From contig QNQO01002087.1 in NCBI GenBank assembly GCA_003290165.1, forward strand, positions 62,001-126,000: DNA of 64,000 nucleotides. Reading direction: 5' to 3'. Source of the DNA: Berberis thunbergii. Lineage: Eukaryota > Streptophyta > Magnoliopsida > Ranunculales > Berberidaceae. The position numbers were made by a program, and so were the translations under genes. The notes beneath the pieces are model-generated. The model was given only the letters and a program-made list of their open reading frames with translations, was not told the DNA's origin and ran no database searches. Below are positions 22,716 to 36,829 of this stretch, piece after piece (within the stretch, counting starts at the first letter, position 1; the number at the start of each line of letters is the position of its first letter).

Positions 22716-23173
22716 TGTGTGGAAAATCCAACATGTGTGGGCACACATATGTATTTAATGTGTATTGCTATCTTAAAGTATAACCCAATGAATTGTAATT
22801 TAATATGGTTAATTGGGTTAGGGTATTAAAATGTCATGGGCTTAATGTGTAGATACACTTAAGCAATTTTTAATTTGATGAGGGACCATATTAGAAATTG
22901 GTAAGAATAACTGATAACCCAATCAATTATAAATACAGAGTTATGGTCCCCAGTTGAGCGTATGTTTTGTTTCTCCTGGAATTCCCTTCTACAGAGAGAT
23001 ATACAAAAAACATAAGTTATCAACTGGAATGCAAAGACTCATCCCTTTCTTGAAGTGCTATCAAGGATCAAGGTACGCTTCTGCTTTATTCTTGATTGTT
23101 TTTCTTCTCATTGAATCAATATGGAATATACATGTGTGTCTGAAGAATATTATTCTTATAGATAAAACCTACA
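22716..23173 (+). repeat. 3' LTR of the copia element
   Basis: TGTGTGGAAAATCC to AAAACCTACA, colinear with 16334-16790 with scattered substitutions. TATA-like TATAAATA is at about 22929. Confidence 0.88.
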
Positions 23174-24577
23174 GATAAAACTTTGATTTGATTTCAACCT
23201 TAAAAGATGGCCTCTTACTCAACCCAATGCTTCCTATGAAGTATGTAAATCCATTCCTTCTTTCATAAGTTTGCCTAAACACAAACTTGTGTTGTATTTC
23301 GCCCATATATAGTACTGAAAATTGGTTGCCTCAAGGAGTAGTAGTAGAACTTTGAACTATTATTAAAACAGATGATGAAATTCAAATCCGCATATAAAAC
23401 TTTTAGAGTTTCAGGCAGTAAGTAGGAATGGCACGTAGAGCATTGAGTCGTGGTGTCGATAACCCTGGTTTGTCCGCCATCTCTAACTCAGCAGGTGCCT
23501 TGCCATCAGGAACCAATTCTGCAATTATCATTTTAACAGTTGTGATGCCTAATTGCATTCCAGGGCACCTTCTACGACCGGACTCAAATGGAAGAAACCG
23601 GAAGTCTTGTCCACGGAAGTCTGCCTTACTGTCAATGTCATTGAACCTCTCAGGGTTGTATTCGTGAACATCAATAGACCATGCACTCTGATTACTCCCA
23701 ATTGCCCAAGCATTTATAAGTACTCTGATGTCCTTTGCTATGAAATAGCCATTAACAACCATCTTCTCTGGCGTAGTGTGGTACGAGCAAGGCTCCAACA
23801 GGATGTAGTCTCATGGATTCCTTCAAAGCCATGTCCAAGTAATGAAGCTTTGACAAATCTGCTTCCTCCACAACTCTATTCAAGCCAACATCATCTAGCT
23901 CTGCTTGTACCCTTTCATGATCTCTGGTTTCCTAAACAGCTCAGAAAGAGCCCATTCTATCGTGATGGAAGATGTATCGATTGCAGCTACAATAATGGTT
24001 TTCATTGAATCTCTCTCTAATTGATATTCGCTGTTGGATTCGGTCAGTGACAGCATGACATCTATGAAGTCTTTGTGTTGATCACCTTGTCGTTCCTTAG
24101 CATTTCTTGCATGTTCATCGATGATACTTTCCAACATTTTGTCGATAACCTTGATAACTTCCTTCATTTCCCGCCGTATTCCCTATAACGTTGAAAATTT
24201 AATCTTAATCAGTAAGAGCACCTTTGTCATGAAAAACCAAAATCTTGTACTAAAACTTATCCAGAATGCTGAAATTGAATATGAATGTCTGAAGTGTTGG
24301 AAATAAAACTTTACTCTTACTTAATCATTCGACATTTTCTTAAAAGTAAGTGTTTTAATAAAATAAATGTCCCCGTTCAAAATATTTACGGTTATTTTGA
24401 CTTTGGAGTTCATTTGGTAATCATAATTGAGTTTTGGGTCCATTTTAAAAATTATTTAAGTCGGGATCCAAAATGACATAGTCAATCCAATTGACTCATT
24501 TTGACCAGCACATAGAGAAAAATACCCTTACAAAATGGAGCTCAAGTCCAACTATGATAAATCAAAATGACTCTTAG

Positions 24578-25247
24578 GTAGTGTTTTTGTTTTTTTTAAG
24601 TGGTTACAAGCTAATTTTTAACTGGAGTTGAAAGTTTTGAATGAGCTTATAAATGAATTGTTTGTTTTGTTTCAGAATAAGCTGATGATTAAAAGCCATA
24701 AAATGATATGGTGTTTGTTTTTAGGTGTTGATGTTAAGTTTTTTTACATTTTGCTACCACCACAACTCCCATAGCTCACAACAAATCACCAACATTAACC
24801 TCCTCTTTGCTTGTTTTTTCTCTCCTCCAAATACATTGAGATCACTTTCTACAACTATTAGAAACCACCATGTATCCCTCTTCATTCTTCATACGATCTT
24901 CAATAGAGGGGAGGAAAAAGAGAAAGATGAATAGGTGGAGGAGGAGGAAGGAAAGTCAGGGAGGGTGGTGGCTACAGTGGTGGAGTTGCTCGCATAATAA
25001 AGAGAAGGTGGAGACAATATGAGATGGTTGGTAAAGAAGATGGGTAATATCAATTATTACGAATTTATTGTGAGGTTATTATTGGAATGAATTTTCATTA
25101 AGCACTTAGTGTTAAGTGATCAACATCATCATAGTGCTTACTCCAATCAGAACTTCAACTTCTAATCAAATTAAAAACAAACTCTTTTTAAAGTGTTTCA
25201 CTTCTTATTAAGACTTCGGAGTTTATTCATAACAAAAAACAAACATC
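24578..25247. mobile_element. Non-autonomous DNA transposon (hAT-like) in the P450 intron
   Basis: CTCTTAG occurs at 24571-24577 and 25248-25254. The ends are imperfect inverted repeats: GTAGTGTTTTTGTTTTTT, and GATGTTTGTTTTTTGTTATG as the reverse complement of the right end. The interior has no ORF of note. The near-8-bp duplication and terminal bases suggest hAT; the exact border may shift by a base. Length 670 bp. Confidence 0.68.
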
Positions 25248-25420
25248 CTCTTAGTTTTTAACATCTGTAAGTTGGACAACACAAGTCAACTGAGATGACT
25301 GTACCATTTTGAACCCCAAACTCAATTGCGATAAACTAAATGGACCCTAAAGTCAAAATTACCCAATTTTAATTAAAAAGTCAAATTAAGAATCGTACAC
25401 ATAAAAATAAACAAATAACT

Positions 25421-25521
25421 TTTCTAGAGAGCCAGGCCTGACCCAATACCATCCATCATTTTAGAGATGTGCATCTCGAGGATGATGAACGGTATTGAGC
25501 AAAGCCTGACTCTCTAGAAAA
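25421..25521. repeat. Short imperfect foldback in the P450 intron
   Basis: TTTCTAGAGAGCCAGGCCTG at the left pairs with the reverse complement of the right end, TTTCTAGAGAGTCAGGCTTT. Pairing continues through CAATACC on both arms to a central ATCTCGAGGATGATG region. It could be a small MITE or a hairpin RNA source. It lies about 30 bases inside the intron from exon 1. Confidence 0.7.
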
Positions 25522-26339
25522 ATTCATAAATAAATGAAAAATGTGAAGTACCTAAAGGTCAAGTTTGATAACAAAAGGGACATAATCTGCCAAGTTGAAA
25601 GCACCCAACAATCTAAGGATATCATGTGCACTTGGTTTGAAATCAACTGCATCAAATTTACGCCCAAACAACATACTATAAGTCGTGTCCTCAATCACAG
25701 ACCCAACCCTCTCACTCAGGTCAACAACCGCGCGTGTCCTAGATGAACCCTTCATCCTCCAAACAAGGCTTTCAAAATCCTCTTTCCTCATACCCTTCAT
25801 GGACTCAATCTTTGTAGCACTCAGCAACTCGATCCAGGGTGCACACTTTACGCATGTTGCGCCAGTGTGGACCGTATTGTGCCAAAACAATGTCCTTCTC
25901 ACCATAATTCAGATTTTGAACAGACTCCATTAGAGGTCTACTGGCGAACACGAGGTCATGGGTCTTAAGAAACAATTCGGCGACTTCTAGAGATGAAACC
26001 ACTATGGTTGGAGCTACACCGAGGCGTATGTGCATGATGGGACCATATTTCTGGGACCATTCTGGCAAGGTCTTGGTGTGCTAGATCACCCAGAAGGTGA
26101 AGGTGGCCAAGAATTGGAGACCCTTTGGACCAGGAGGTAGGCCGCATCCATTTTTGCACTTTTTGCCTCTAAGGAACGCATCAAGAGTCCATAAACCTAC
26201 AATGAGTGTATAGAAGATGAAAACTATCCAAGACAATCAACGACATTGTGAAATTGTTGTTGACAGATTGGTTGATTGCACGAAGAACTGAAAGTAGAGT
26301 GTCGTGGAGATCTAGTTACACTACACCAAAAGGCCTGAT

Positions 26340-26540
26340 TAGCTACACAGAGGTGGCCACAGCTCTAAACCGTTGGTTTATTTTCCACGGCCAAAAACTG
26401 TGGCTATAATGGCCAACGGCTTAAAACTGTGGCTAGAAAAATGCTTGGCCACGGTTCTAAACCGTTGGTGTGTTTGCCACGGCTAAAAACCGTGGCTATA
26501 GTGCCCAACGACTTAAAACCGTTGCTAAATTGCACGTGTG
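26340..26540. repeat. Left subterminal palindromes of CACTA-B
   Basis: Repeated half and whole palindromes, such as GCCACGGCTAAAAACCGTGGC and CCAACGGCTTAAAACTGTGGC. Same motif as in the other CACTA ends; inferred binding sites of the transposition protein. Confidence 0.85.
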
Positions 26541-26968
26541 TTGCACGTAGATGTGTGGAGAAGTCGAGTCGATTTCTCACTGGCGAAAAAAATTTTGCGT
26601 TCCCGCTTTGCCTTCTCCCCCCAACTCTGCACTTTTCAACATTTTGTTTCAAATGCTAAAATTTGTTCCATCTCCCCACAGATCTCTCGAAAGCACACAC
26701 TGATCTCCCGAAACCCTAAAAAAAAGTTGCATCCCTTCTCCAGTTCTTGAAGGAGAGTTCATCGGTGCCTCCAATGCTGAGTTTGGTGAGAAGAAAAAGA
26801 AGAAGAACACACTGATCTTTCCGTCCCTCCTTCGGTTCAAATCTCCTTTCAGGTAAGATCCTTCTTCTTCTTCAGATCTCCTCTTCTTCTTCTTCTTCTT
26901 CAGATTTGTTTCAGATTTTATTTTATTTTTCTTTCAGCTACTAGTGTTCTTTCGCCTATGTTGGGATC
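26541..26968 (+). other. 5'-UTR-like stretch with CTT microsatellite
   Basis: Pyrimidine-rich DNA with an AAACCCTAAA word and a (CTT)n tract at about 26861-26902, followed by a donor-like TTTCAGGTAAGATC. It looks like a plant 5' leader with first intron and may have come along with a captured gene. No coding sequence is recognised. Confidence 0.4.
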
Positions 26969-27145
26969 TTCGAATCGCAACCAAAAGGACTGCAAAACCT
27001 CACTGCTTTGAGACAACTAGAGATTTACGGTTGCAGTGAAGAGCTACAGAGAAGATGCGAGAAGGACAAGAGAGAAAACTGGTTCAAGATTGCTCACATT
27101 GAACTTGTTGACATCACAAGCTACCGTTGTACTGGATGGGACTAA
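26969..27145 (+). pseudogene. NLR (CC-NBS-LRR) C-terminal LRR fragment, captured
   Basis: Reads GLQNLTALRQLEIYGCSEEL then QRRCEKDKRENWFKIAHIE and ends at a stop at 27145. The pattern of a last LRR followed by LQRRCE...W.KIAHI is the C-terminus of RGA/R3a-type disease-resistance receptors. Those are cytoplasmic immune receptors with CC, NB-ARC and LRR parts; only about the last 50 residues are here. It is the left-most gene fragment of CACTA-B, in the same orientation as the others. Confidence 0.8.
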
Positions 27146-29795
<2,650 letters not shown>

Positions 29796-30230
29796 GTTTG
29801 TTCACTAAACATTACTTTTTTTGCTAGACTATGAGCTTGATTATTAAGAGAGAAAGAATGGCTCCCTGCTTATGTGATGAAAATTTTTCTCTGATGCAAA
29901 TTCTTCTTTTAAGTTGCTATTGATTATGTAATTGGCATGTGAAGTTGTCCAAAAATCCCAGCGGAAGAATATGAGTAGATTCCAAAACTCTCTTGGAAAA
30001 TTTCTCCCACACCATCATCAACCTGTGTTTAAGTTGTTCTAATCGCAAGTTCCATGAATAGGAGGAATTATTGAGAAAGAAAAGGAATGACGAGAAACAT
30101 CCAGTAAGTGTTTGACTCTCATAATTTGCCTTTTATTTAGTCATCTTCTTTTGACTCTCATCATTTTCCAGTATTCTGTTGTATATTTTGTTAGTGGTTA
30201 GAAATGTTTTGATAGAATGTAAATGCTCTG

Positions 30231-30632
30231 TTAGATGTTGCAAAGACCCCTGTGAGGTATTAGTATAAATAGGAGAATGGCAATAACAAGGTATTCATTC
30301 ATGATATCAGACAATGTACACTTGAGCAGTTGCTCATTAGGAGACTAAGGCCTCTCGAACAACCTTCCTCATTCATTCATATTACATTGTAATTCTGTCT
30401 GTGAGGTGTTAGTGCTCTGTTATTACTGTGAGTGCTCTGTTAGGAAGGATGAAAGTTAGATGTTTGTATGTCTGTTAAGAATAGTTGTCAATATGATAAG
30501 TGCTATAAATAAGAGAGCATTAGCAGAAAAGAGTCATTGATTGAATTGTAGAGAAATTGTACATTGAGCAATTGCTCAAGGAGAGTGGAATCTCTTGAAT
30601 AGCTCTAAAGGGAGAACGAATGGAATACAATT
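30231..30632. repeat. Two tandem LTR-like remnants in CACTA-B
   Basis: Two related blocks (about 30231-30395 and 30456-30632), each with a TATA-like TATAAATA, the string TTGTACA or ATGTACA followed by TTGAGCAnTTGCTC, then a GAATACAAT-like end. A third relative lies at 34695-34866. The layout is that of LTR ends from an old LTR element. No matching internal region is seen. Confidence 0.45.
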
Positions 30633-31455
30633 ATTGAGTTTTATGTGGGCTTCAGTTTTGAAGATTGTTGGTAAAGATGGGTAAATCTATTAGGACACCA
30701 TTATTAAAGGTGAGATCACATCTTTGGATTCTTTTGTGATTCTTTGCTGCTTTTTTCACTACAAGACCAACTGCTACTCTGGAAATGTTCCCTTCATGGC
30801 CAATAAAATTTGAGCCAACTCCAAGAGTAGTTTCTTCTCCTATTTTGGCCATTTCTTTTCTTTGGGTCTTTTTTTTGTTTTTGTTTATTATACAAGCATA
30901 TTATTATAGGAAGAAGAATATTATAGGGTGGATTTGGGATGCTTTTTCAGTATATGAAACAGAGATGTATACCCTGTTTTTACTGCAACAAAAAACAGAG
31001 AATGCTCTGGTTTCGAGCTTTGTTTTGATGAGTGTTTGGAGTTTTCTTTGAGGCGTTTGGTGGTCTCTTGGCTATGGTTTGTAATGACAGAGTCAGGATT
31101 TAGTAAGGACCTAATTTCCTAATAAGATTCGAGGGTGGGTTTGCTTCAAAACTTCTGACTTATGTGTTGGTTTATTGATTTTTTATTTGTGATTGTGGTA
31201 TTTTATTGTATGGGTTTTTTATTTGTGATTGTTGCATTGACTGGATCAGTTTGAGTCTTTTATTATTTAAAGGGTTTTCATAATCTGATCCATATTGTGA
31301 ATTGTTGAGGGACTTGCCCAATGATGTTAATGAAGCAGTGTTGACATTGATGATTTTTGTGAGAAGGTAAAACAACAGATATCTTCATCTTGCCTGCATT
31401 TGTGCATGATTTCTCCCTTGTTCTTGTTCTCACTTTTGCTTGATTATTGTCTCAG

Positions 31456-31674
31456 GCACAACTTGTTAACTACATCCAGTATAGAGCTCTGCTGGAGGGA
31501 TGGACTTCTCGTATGTGGACAAAATATATGGGCGTTCTAATATGGAAGACTCAGAACCCTTGGACTGGTCTTAGAGGTCAGTTCTATGATCATCTCCATG
31601 ACCAAACAACAGGATTCTATGGCTGTCGCTCTGCAGCAGAACCAATTCATGTCCAACTGAATCTGGCAGCAAAG
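31456..31674 (+). pseudogene. Mannosylglycoprotein endo-beta-mannosidase fragment, captured
   Basis: Open after a TCTCAG acceptor: [60 protein letters not shown] and [11 protein letters not shown]. This is the (beta/alpha)8-domain end of the plant glycoside hydrolase family 2 enzyme that cleaves the Man-beta-GlcNAc link of N-glycans. The homology stops at about LNLA, where a donor-like AAG-GTACCA follows. All 73 codons are open and start and end in phase 0. Only a small part of the normally large enzyme is present, so it cannot be active. Confidence 0.88.
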
Positions 31675-31791
31675 GTACCATTTATTTTTTAGGAAGCAAC
31701 TTTGACACCGTGAAGACATGTTTCCTCATTTGTTTTCGAAAAAAATAAGTTATTTATCATTAACTAGCTGCATTTTCTGGATGTGATGTTT

Positions 31792-31914
31792 AGTGGCATT
31801 CAGAAGTATTTCAACCATCAAGGCTTCAATATTGTCGGATATGGTTGCACATGTGTTGGAAATTCTTGGGACGTTGATGACAGTTCCTACTGCAATTACA
31901 GAGAATGATAATAC
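31792..31914 (+). pseudogene. Aconitase fragment, captured and frameshifted
   Basis: Reads [20 protein letters not shown], the highly conserved aconitase segment [25 protein letters not shown] that carries an iron-sulphur-ligand Cys. CTTC is altered to CTC, then VGNSWDVDD follows. After a one-base shift AITENDN is recognisable ([11 protein letters not shown]). The stop in the first frame at 31905-31907 ends the reading. Aconitase isomerises citrate in the TCA and glyoxylate routes. The piece lies about 120 bases after the endo-mannosidase fragment, with no clear splice sites around it. Confidence 0.8.
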
Positions 31915-33001
31915 TATCCTCTAAGCTTTAGTTCTATGTTATTATTGTAGGTTCAAGTTCTTCATTGAGTTTTCCCTTATTAGATATTTCCAAAGATAAG
32001 ATCATTGATTGATTGGATCTTGGTAAATTCTAACTTTGGATCCATGCTATGATATCCTGATTGGTAAATTCTTTGGAAATAATAACTTTAACTGGCTTGG
32101 CTAATAAGATTTATCTTGTCGATTCAGAATGCAAGTGCTATATTACATAGTCTCCCCTATTTCCCTGGTGTCTCATCCTTCGGAATGCCTCTTATGGCTT
32201 TTTTTCATGCCTATAATCCTCACCTATAAACTTTTATTAATTGCTGTTTTCTTTTTATAAGCCTATGAATGCAATGTTTTAATATTCTCCTCTAGCCTTT
32301 CACTAAAAGCATGCCTCTCGACTGCATGACCATATTTAGTTGGTTCCCTTTATTCTTTCATATAAATTAAAACATACACTACTAATTACTCTCATTGCAT
32401 TTAAATACATCCACCCAGTTCAAATGGCATGTCACTGGTCAAGGTAGTAAAATCGATCACGACCCGATCGGTGTAACCAGTCAGGTGGGTCAACCCGAAA
32501 TGACACGAAAATACAAAAACTTATGACCTGAACTCATTTATATCGAGCCAGTTTCGATTGTGTTATCGTGTCATGATTACCAGGTCTACCGTGACCTGAC
32601 CTCACCATTGGTAGGCCCAAGATTGAAAGATGGAGATGATTATCTACATCTGAGTTCTGCTCAAAATATTTTCATATACGTGTCTTTGCAAAGATCTGTT
32701 CAATGCTCACTGAGTTGGGATTCTTACGATTCTCTTACTGTATTATATGAATGAGATGGAGTTGGCTAGAATATGTCTCATTAGTCCATAGTGTGGGACT
32801 TGACAACCCTGTTTTGACTGAGAAAACATGTTAACAATAGTACATGAACATATTTATAAAAAATCTACATTTCCTTAAATTTCTATGCGTTTGGTTGCTA
32901 TGTTCTTATGTTTATGTTAAGCTATAATCTGGCAGCTGAGTTGATTTTGAAGTATTTGACAAAAGCTAAGCATAGTTATGGTCATGGTTTTTCAATCTCA
33001 G
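31915..33001. other. CACTA-B interior, no gene recognised
   Basis: AT-rich DNA, with a GC-richer patch at 32450-32600 (GACCCGATCGG, CGTGACCTGACC). No ORF or terminal repeat that I recognise. Confidence 0.45.
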
Positions 33002-33619
33002 GTTCAGAGCGACCACTTTGAGGAATTTTTCGCCCCTGAATTGGATAAACATGGTTATCAAGCTCTCTACAAGAAAAAAACAACAGAGGTTGTCTTATGA
33101 ATTTATTTGTTCTTAAGAGTTTTTTTTCTGTGGAATTTTGTTGTTCTTTCTTAACTTTACTTTTTTTTGTGTTTTCTTAACAGGTCTATAATGAAACTAG
33201 CAAAGTAATTGATGGTTGTGCAACATTTTTCCGCGGAGACAGATTCTCACATGTTAACAAATATGAGGTCTCATATTTTATACGCCTAGATCACTCACTG
33301 TTATCTTTGTTTGTTACTGTCATGTTTCTAACTTACTAAAACTCAATTCTTGCGAGCAGGTTGAATTTAATACGGCTGCACAATCTTTGACAGATGTGGT
33401 AGTTCCAATTCATCAGAGGAAAACGGCATTGAATAGGTTGCTAAAGGTGACTAAAAAACTCTATATATTTTTAGCCTGTCAATTCCATTGGCTGTTTGCT
33501 GGTATGGTAAACATTAATTTGTTTATTTGTAGGATAATGTAGCCCTAATAGCAGTTCTGGAAGCAAAATTCAGTAATCAAGGTGCTGATCCTCCTGGAAA
33601 AAGACAACTTCTTTGTGTT
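33002..33619 (+). pseudogene. CCR4-type deadenylase, four-exon captured fragment
   Basis: Four exons with GT-AG borders: 33002-33088 (VQSDHFEEFFAPELDKHGYQ), 33184-33267 (VIDGCATFFRGDRFSHVNKY), 33360-33446 (VEFNTAAQSLTDVVVPIHQR) and 33533-33619 (DNVALIAVLEAKFSNQG then PPGKRQLLCV). This is the exonuclease-endonuclease-phosphatase domain of plant CCR4 proteins, which shorten mRNA poly(A) tails in the CCR4-NOT complex. Exon lengths are 87, 84, 87 and 87 bases, each a whole number of codons and without stops. The N-terminal LRR-like part, the start of the nuclease domain and the catalytic C-terminal part are absent. Confidence 0.9.
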
Positions 33620-34694
33620 GTAAGTAATAATATTGACATGTCAAATTTTTTTTTTTTTTTTTTTTGTGTATGCAAATACTTTCTTTGATTTTAAACTTGT
33701 CTGCATTTTACATTTACTAAGATTGATATTAAAGAAGGATTCTCAAATGCTATGTACAAGACATGTTGGTTTATAGGATTCTCATCACTTTCACCTTGGT
33801 TTTATCTACGAGTGGATGGAAAGGAGTGAAACATGTCCACTCTGGGGAAAGGTGCCTGTTGATTATGGACTTATTGTACTAGTATCATGAACATCTTAAT
33901 AATGTTATTTCTCTTTGAATTTATTATTAAATAGTGCTGGTAGCTAAAAGTTTAAAACTTATTATTCAGAAAATGATGTCTGTGCTTTGCTTGAGGGGTA
34001 ATTTCATCCATCGGATTTTTAAATAATAAGTTTCTGAATATAGAACATGAAACATGCTTCTTTTTATTGTTTGTAAACAACTAACGAATGCAATTTAAGG
34101 ACTGAAGGATAAACATGATGTCAGAAAATACGAATAACAATTCAAGATATCAAATTATGATTTGTATCATTTAAATGAGTTACTTCATAAACACTGAACA
34201 TCATCACTGTACTTATGTTAGCAAGATCTGAGGTTCCATTAAAAGCATGAAATAAATATTATAATTCTTACAATGCATGTAAACTTTTTTTTATCATGGT
34301 TATATTTTAATCTGTTTTTGTTTATGGTCTGTAGGGGCTGTTCAAAGCATGAAATAAATATTATAATTTTTGGTTAATACAATGTCGCGAGTATGCGTAG
34401 AGATTCCTACATGTATTTTAGTATACATAATGTTTGTGCTGCAATGCAGTATAATGCATGTATTACTCCATAATATTATATATAGAAGAATTGGCTTTAA
34501 AGCAACATTTTTATATATAACAACTGTAAAACATCATAAAATAATATAAGTAATTTAACTAAACACAGTTTCATATTATCACCGTCATCTCTTTTGTGCG
34601 TGAATGGAATACAGGCTGCTAACACAAGTACTGTTACTAAAGGGAGCAGGTTGCTATATGTTGCAGAGTGCAATTTTGTTACATGTAATGTTGT
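33620..34694. other. CACTA-B interior, no gene recognised
   Basis: AT-rich, with a T-run at 33647-33665. No further CCR4 exon was found. Confidence 0.45.
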
Positions 34695-34866
34695 TTAGGA
34701 AGGATTTCTATTAAATTAGTTGTCAATAAATGTCGTACTATAAATAAGAGAGCATAAGAGAGAAAAAGGGATTCATTTGATTTGTAAGAAAATTGTACAC
34801 TTGAGCATTTGCTCTACAGGAGATTAGCTATCTCGAATTAGCTTTCTTATTGAATACAATCCATTC
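34695..34866. repeat. LTR-like remnant, third copy
   Basis: Contains TATAAATAAGAGAGCATAAG, TTGTACACTTGAGCATTTGC and GAATACAATCC in the same order as the blocks at 30231-30632. Confidence 0.45.
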
Positions 34867-34959
34867 CATTTACTGTCATCAATCCAGAATTACAATTACA
34901 AGTTCTTCAGTCTATAATTTTTCTTCATTGCCTGTATTGCATCATTGTCAGTATAACTG

Positions 34960-35340
34960 CATTGGCTTAACACCGTGACAAAAAAAAATAAAAAAATTTG
35001 CCACGGCTTAAAACCATGGCTAATTATTGCAACGACTAAAAACCGTGGCCATACCTTGCCACAGCTTATAACCGTGGCTAGTACTGGCCACGGCTTAAAA
35101 CCGTTGCTAAAACTATTGCAACGGCTTAGAACCGTGGCCATAACTTGCAACAGTTTTAAGCCGTGGCTAAGATTTTTGCAACGGTTTATAACCGTGGCTA
35201 AATCATCAACTGTCCTTGAGATAAAATCGTTGCTAATATTTTTGCCACGGTTTTTAGCCGTTACTGGGGATTTAGCGACGCCTGTACAACCCACGGCTCT
35301 AAGCCGTTACCCCCACGGTTTAAAACCGATGCTAATGGGT
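34960..35340. repeat. Right subterminal palindromes of CACTA-B
   Basis: About ten copies of GCCACGG/CCGTGGC and GCAACGG/CCGTTGC palindromes up to GCTAATGGGTATTTTTGG. Confidence 0.85.
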
Positions 35341-36046
35341 ATTTTTGGTGTAGTGTTAACACTGGATTGTATATATAGATAAGAGTTTAATAGTCTACTT
35401 GGAGATGTGTGTTAACTGAATCTAAACTATTGTGACAATTGAAACATGAGATGAAGTATGCCAAAGATGAACTATTATTCATTACTATATACTTTAATAT
35501 TGTCATCAAATTTAGAGGGTTGTTGGATAGAGCCAACGAGTATGTGAGGTGATGAAATAAGAAATCATAATGAATTTCTTTTAAGTAGGTGCAATTTGGT
35601 TTCCAAACAAAAACAAGAAATAAAAATTTGTTTAGAGTTTTGACGTTGATATTTTGTTTAATCTGAAAAATGCATGTTTTGATGTTATTATTATTTTTTT
35701 TTAAAGTTATCATTTTATGTTATGTTTGAAGACACTATTATATTTTTGCTATAAAATAGTCCTAAATATTAAAACTAAATGAGAAATAGCCCAAAATAGA
35801 GTTGTTTCTGATGTATGTTATTCGTGACAGTAATTTTGCAGAAAACTAGCCTACCAGTTTAACATAGGGCAAGACAGGTCCGGTTGATCAACCTGATTCG
35901 TCAAATCCAAGGACCGGACCGAATTTTCAAAAATTGCATTTCCAAGGACTGAGCCCAGATCAATGAGACCGGTTAACCGGGGTCCCGTATAACCGAGAAT
36001 TCGGGCCGGTCCGGGCCGGTTCTCGGGCTTAGGTGGTGGCGAGGAA

Positions 36047-36310
36047 GTGAGGGAGATGAAGAGGGAGGAGGGGTTCAAACATGAAATCCATCTCAAGTTC
36101 TTCAAGTGACATGAATCCTCCTGCTCTAAGTGCAACACCTCCTTCATCAAGGAATTTCAACCAACTACATCTTGATAGCGTCATCTCAACTAATTTGGGT
36201 AGCAACAAACTGGGGAGGCTCATTCCATTGTAGACTTTAACAACAAACCGTCTTAAATTTGGGAGAGGTTGGAGGCCTTTCATTACCTTTAACTGTCTGT
36301 TTGTGCCCTG
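36047..36310 (-). pseudogene. LRR fragment of an NLR-type resistance gene
   Basis: Minus-strand reading MKGLQPLPNLRRFVVKVYNG, then LPSLLLPKLVEMTLSRCSWL. LQPLPNLRRF and LPKLVEMTLSRC fit the irregular LRRs of CC-NBS-LRR proteins. It is about 85 residues long, with stops on both sides and no NB-ARC nearby. It lies outside CACTA-B, so it is a separate relic from the NLR tail at 26969-27145. Confidence 0.5.
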
Positions 36311-36449
36311 CAACTGTCCATATCTCGATCTTCATCTTCATCATAGATATTCCAACTATAGCACACCAACTCCAGGGAGCAAAAATTTCTTATTGCAACC
36401 AATTGGCCTCTTTAGCATCCATTGTATTTCTCACCTTCTGAGTGTTTCT

Positions 36450-36530
36450 AGCTGTGAAGAAGAAAAGAATGAGAAAGGACAGAGTGACTCCAGCTGTGAA
36501 GAAGAAAAGAATGAGAAAGGACAGAGTGAC
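36450..36530. repeat. Two-copy 42-bp direct repeat
   Basis: AGCTGTGAAGAAGAAAAGAA starts at 36450 and again at 36492. The plus frame repeats SCEEEKNEKGQSDS twice. Near-perfect, so a recent local duplication. Confidence 0.85.
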
Positions 36531-36829
36531 AGACCCAAGAACTTCGTTTGTAAAATTCAATATGTTTATATGGCATATTGACCATCAAATTAAAATGTTC
36601 AATGGATTAAGGGACTGAAACTGTGTAGAGAATTAATTAGAAATAAATTTTTTATTATTTAATCTGTTGGTGAAAGTGACACCACTCTCTCAAATCAAAT
36701 ATGACTTGTTTATTTTGTCTTTGAAAATAACCTCAAATCAACACTTTTGACTTAAAAAGTAACACTTTTCAATTTTGAGTTTCTCTTACAAAATTCAATA
36801 TAGTTTTTTAATTTTTAAAACACTCAGGC

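Larger units (their letters stand above)
16334..23173 (+). mobile_element. Ty1/copia retrotransposon, full length but decayed
   Basis: Two LTRs of about 457 bp (16334-16790 and 22716-23173) enclose gag, protease, integrase, reverse transcriptase and RNase H in copia order. The primer-binding site TGGTATCAGAGC (initiator Met-tRNA type) lies just inside the left LTR. The flanks are AATAA and GATAA, a 5-bp duplication with one mismatch. Stops and frameshifts break every gene. The LTRs differ at many sites, so the insertion is not recent. Confidence 0.92.
23403..26246 (-). pseudogene. Cytochrome P450, CYP71 clan (CYP736A-like), two-exon pseudogene
   Basis: Exon 1 (25552-26246) shows an N-terminal membrane anchor (WIVFIFYTLIVGLW), the hinge LPPGPKG, then YGPIMHIRLGVAPTIVVSS, ELFLKTHDLVFASRP and QYGPHWRNMRKVCTL. 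Exon 2 (23403-24182) has the oxygen-binding helix as AAIDTSSITIEWALSEL, the ExxR helix in LKESMRLHP, and the haem loop FLPFESGRRRCPGMQLG with the axial Cys. These are membrane-bound haem monooxygenases of the ER. Lesions: a frameshift near the ATG, others after PPGPKG, near the WSQKYGP segment and after CTL, a TAG where exon 1 should end, and frameshifts around MK/VQAELDD and before MVVNGY. It is therefore dead. The intron (24183-25551) holds two inserted repeats, and CACTA-B sits 73 bases upstream of the ATG. Confidence 0.88.

Noticed and set aside
33002..33619. A functional CCR4 gene
   Set aside because: Only four internal exons are present; the start, the rest of the catalytic domain and the stop are absent, and it lies within CACTA-B.
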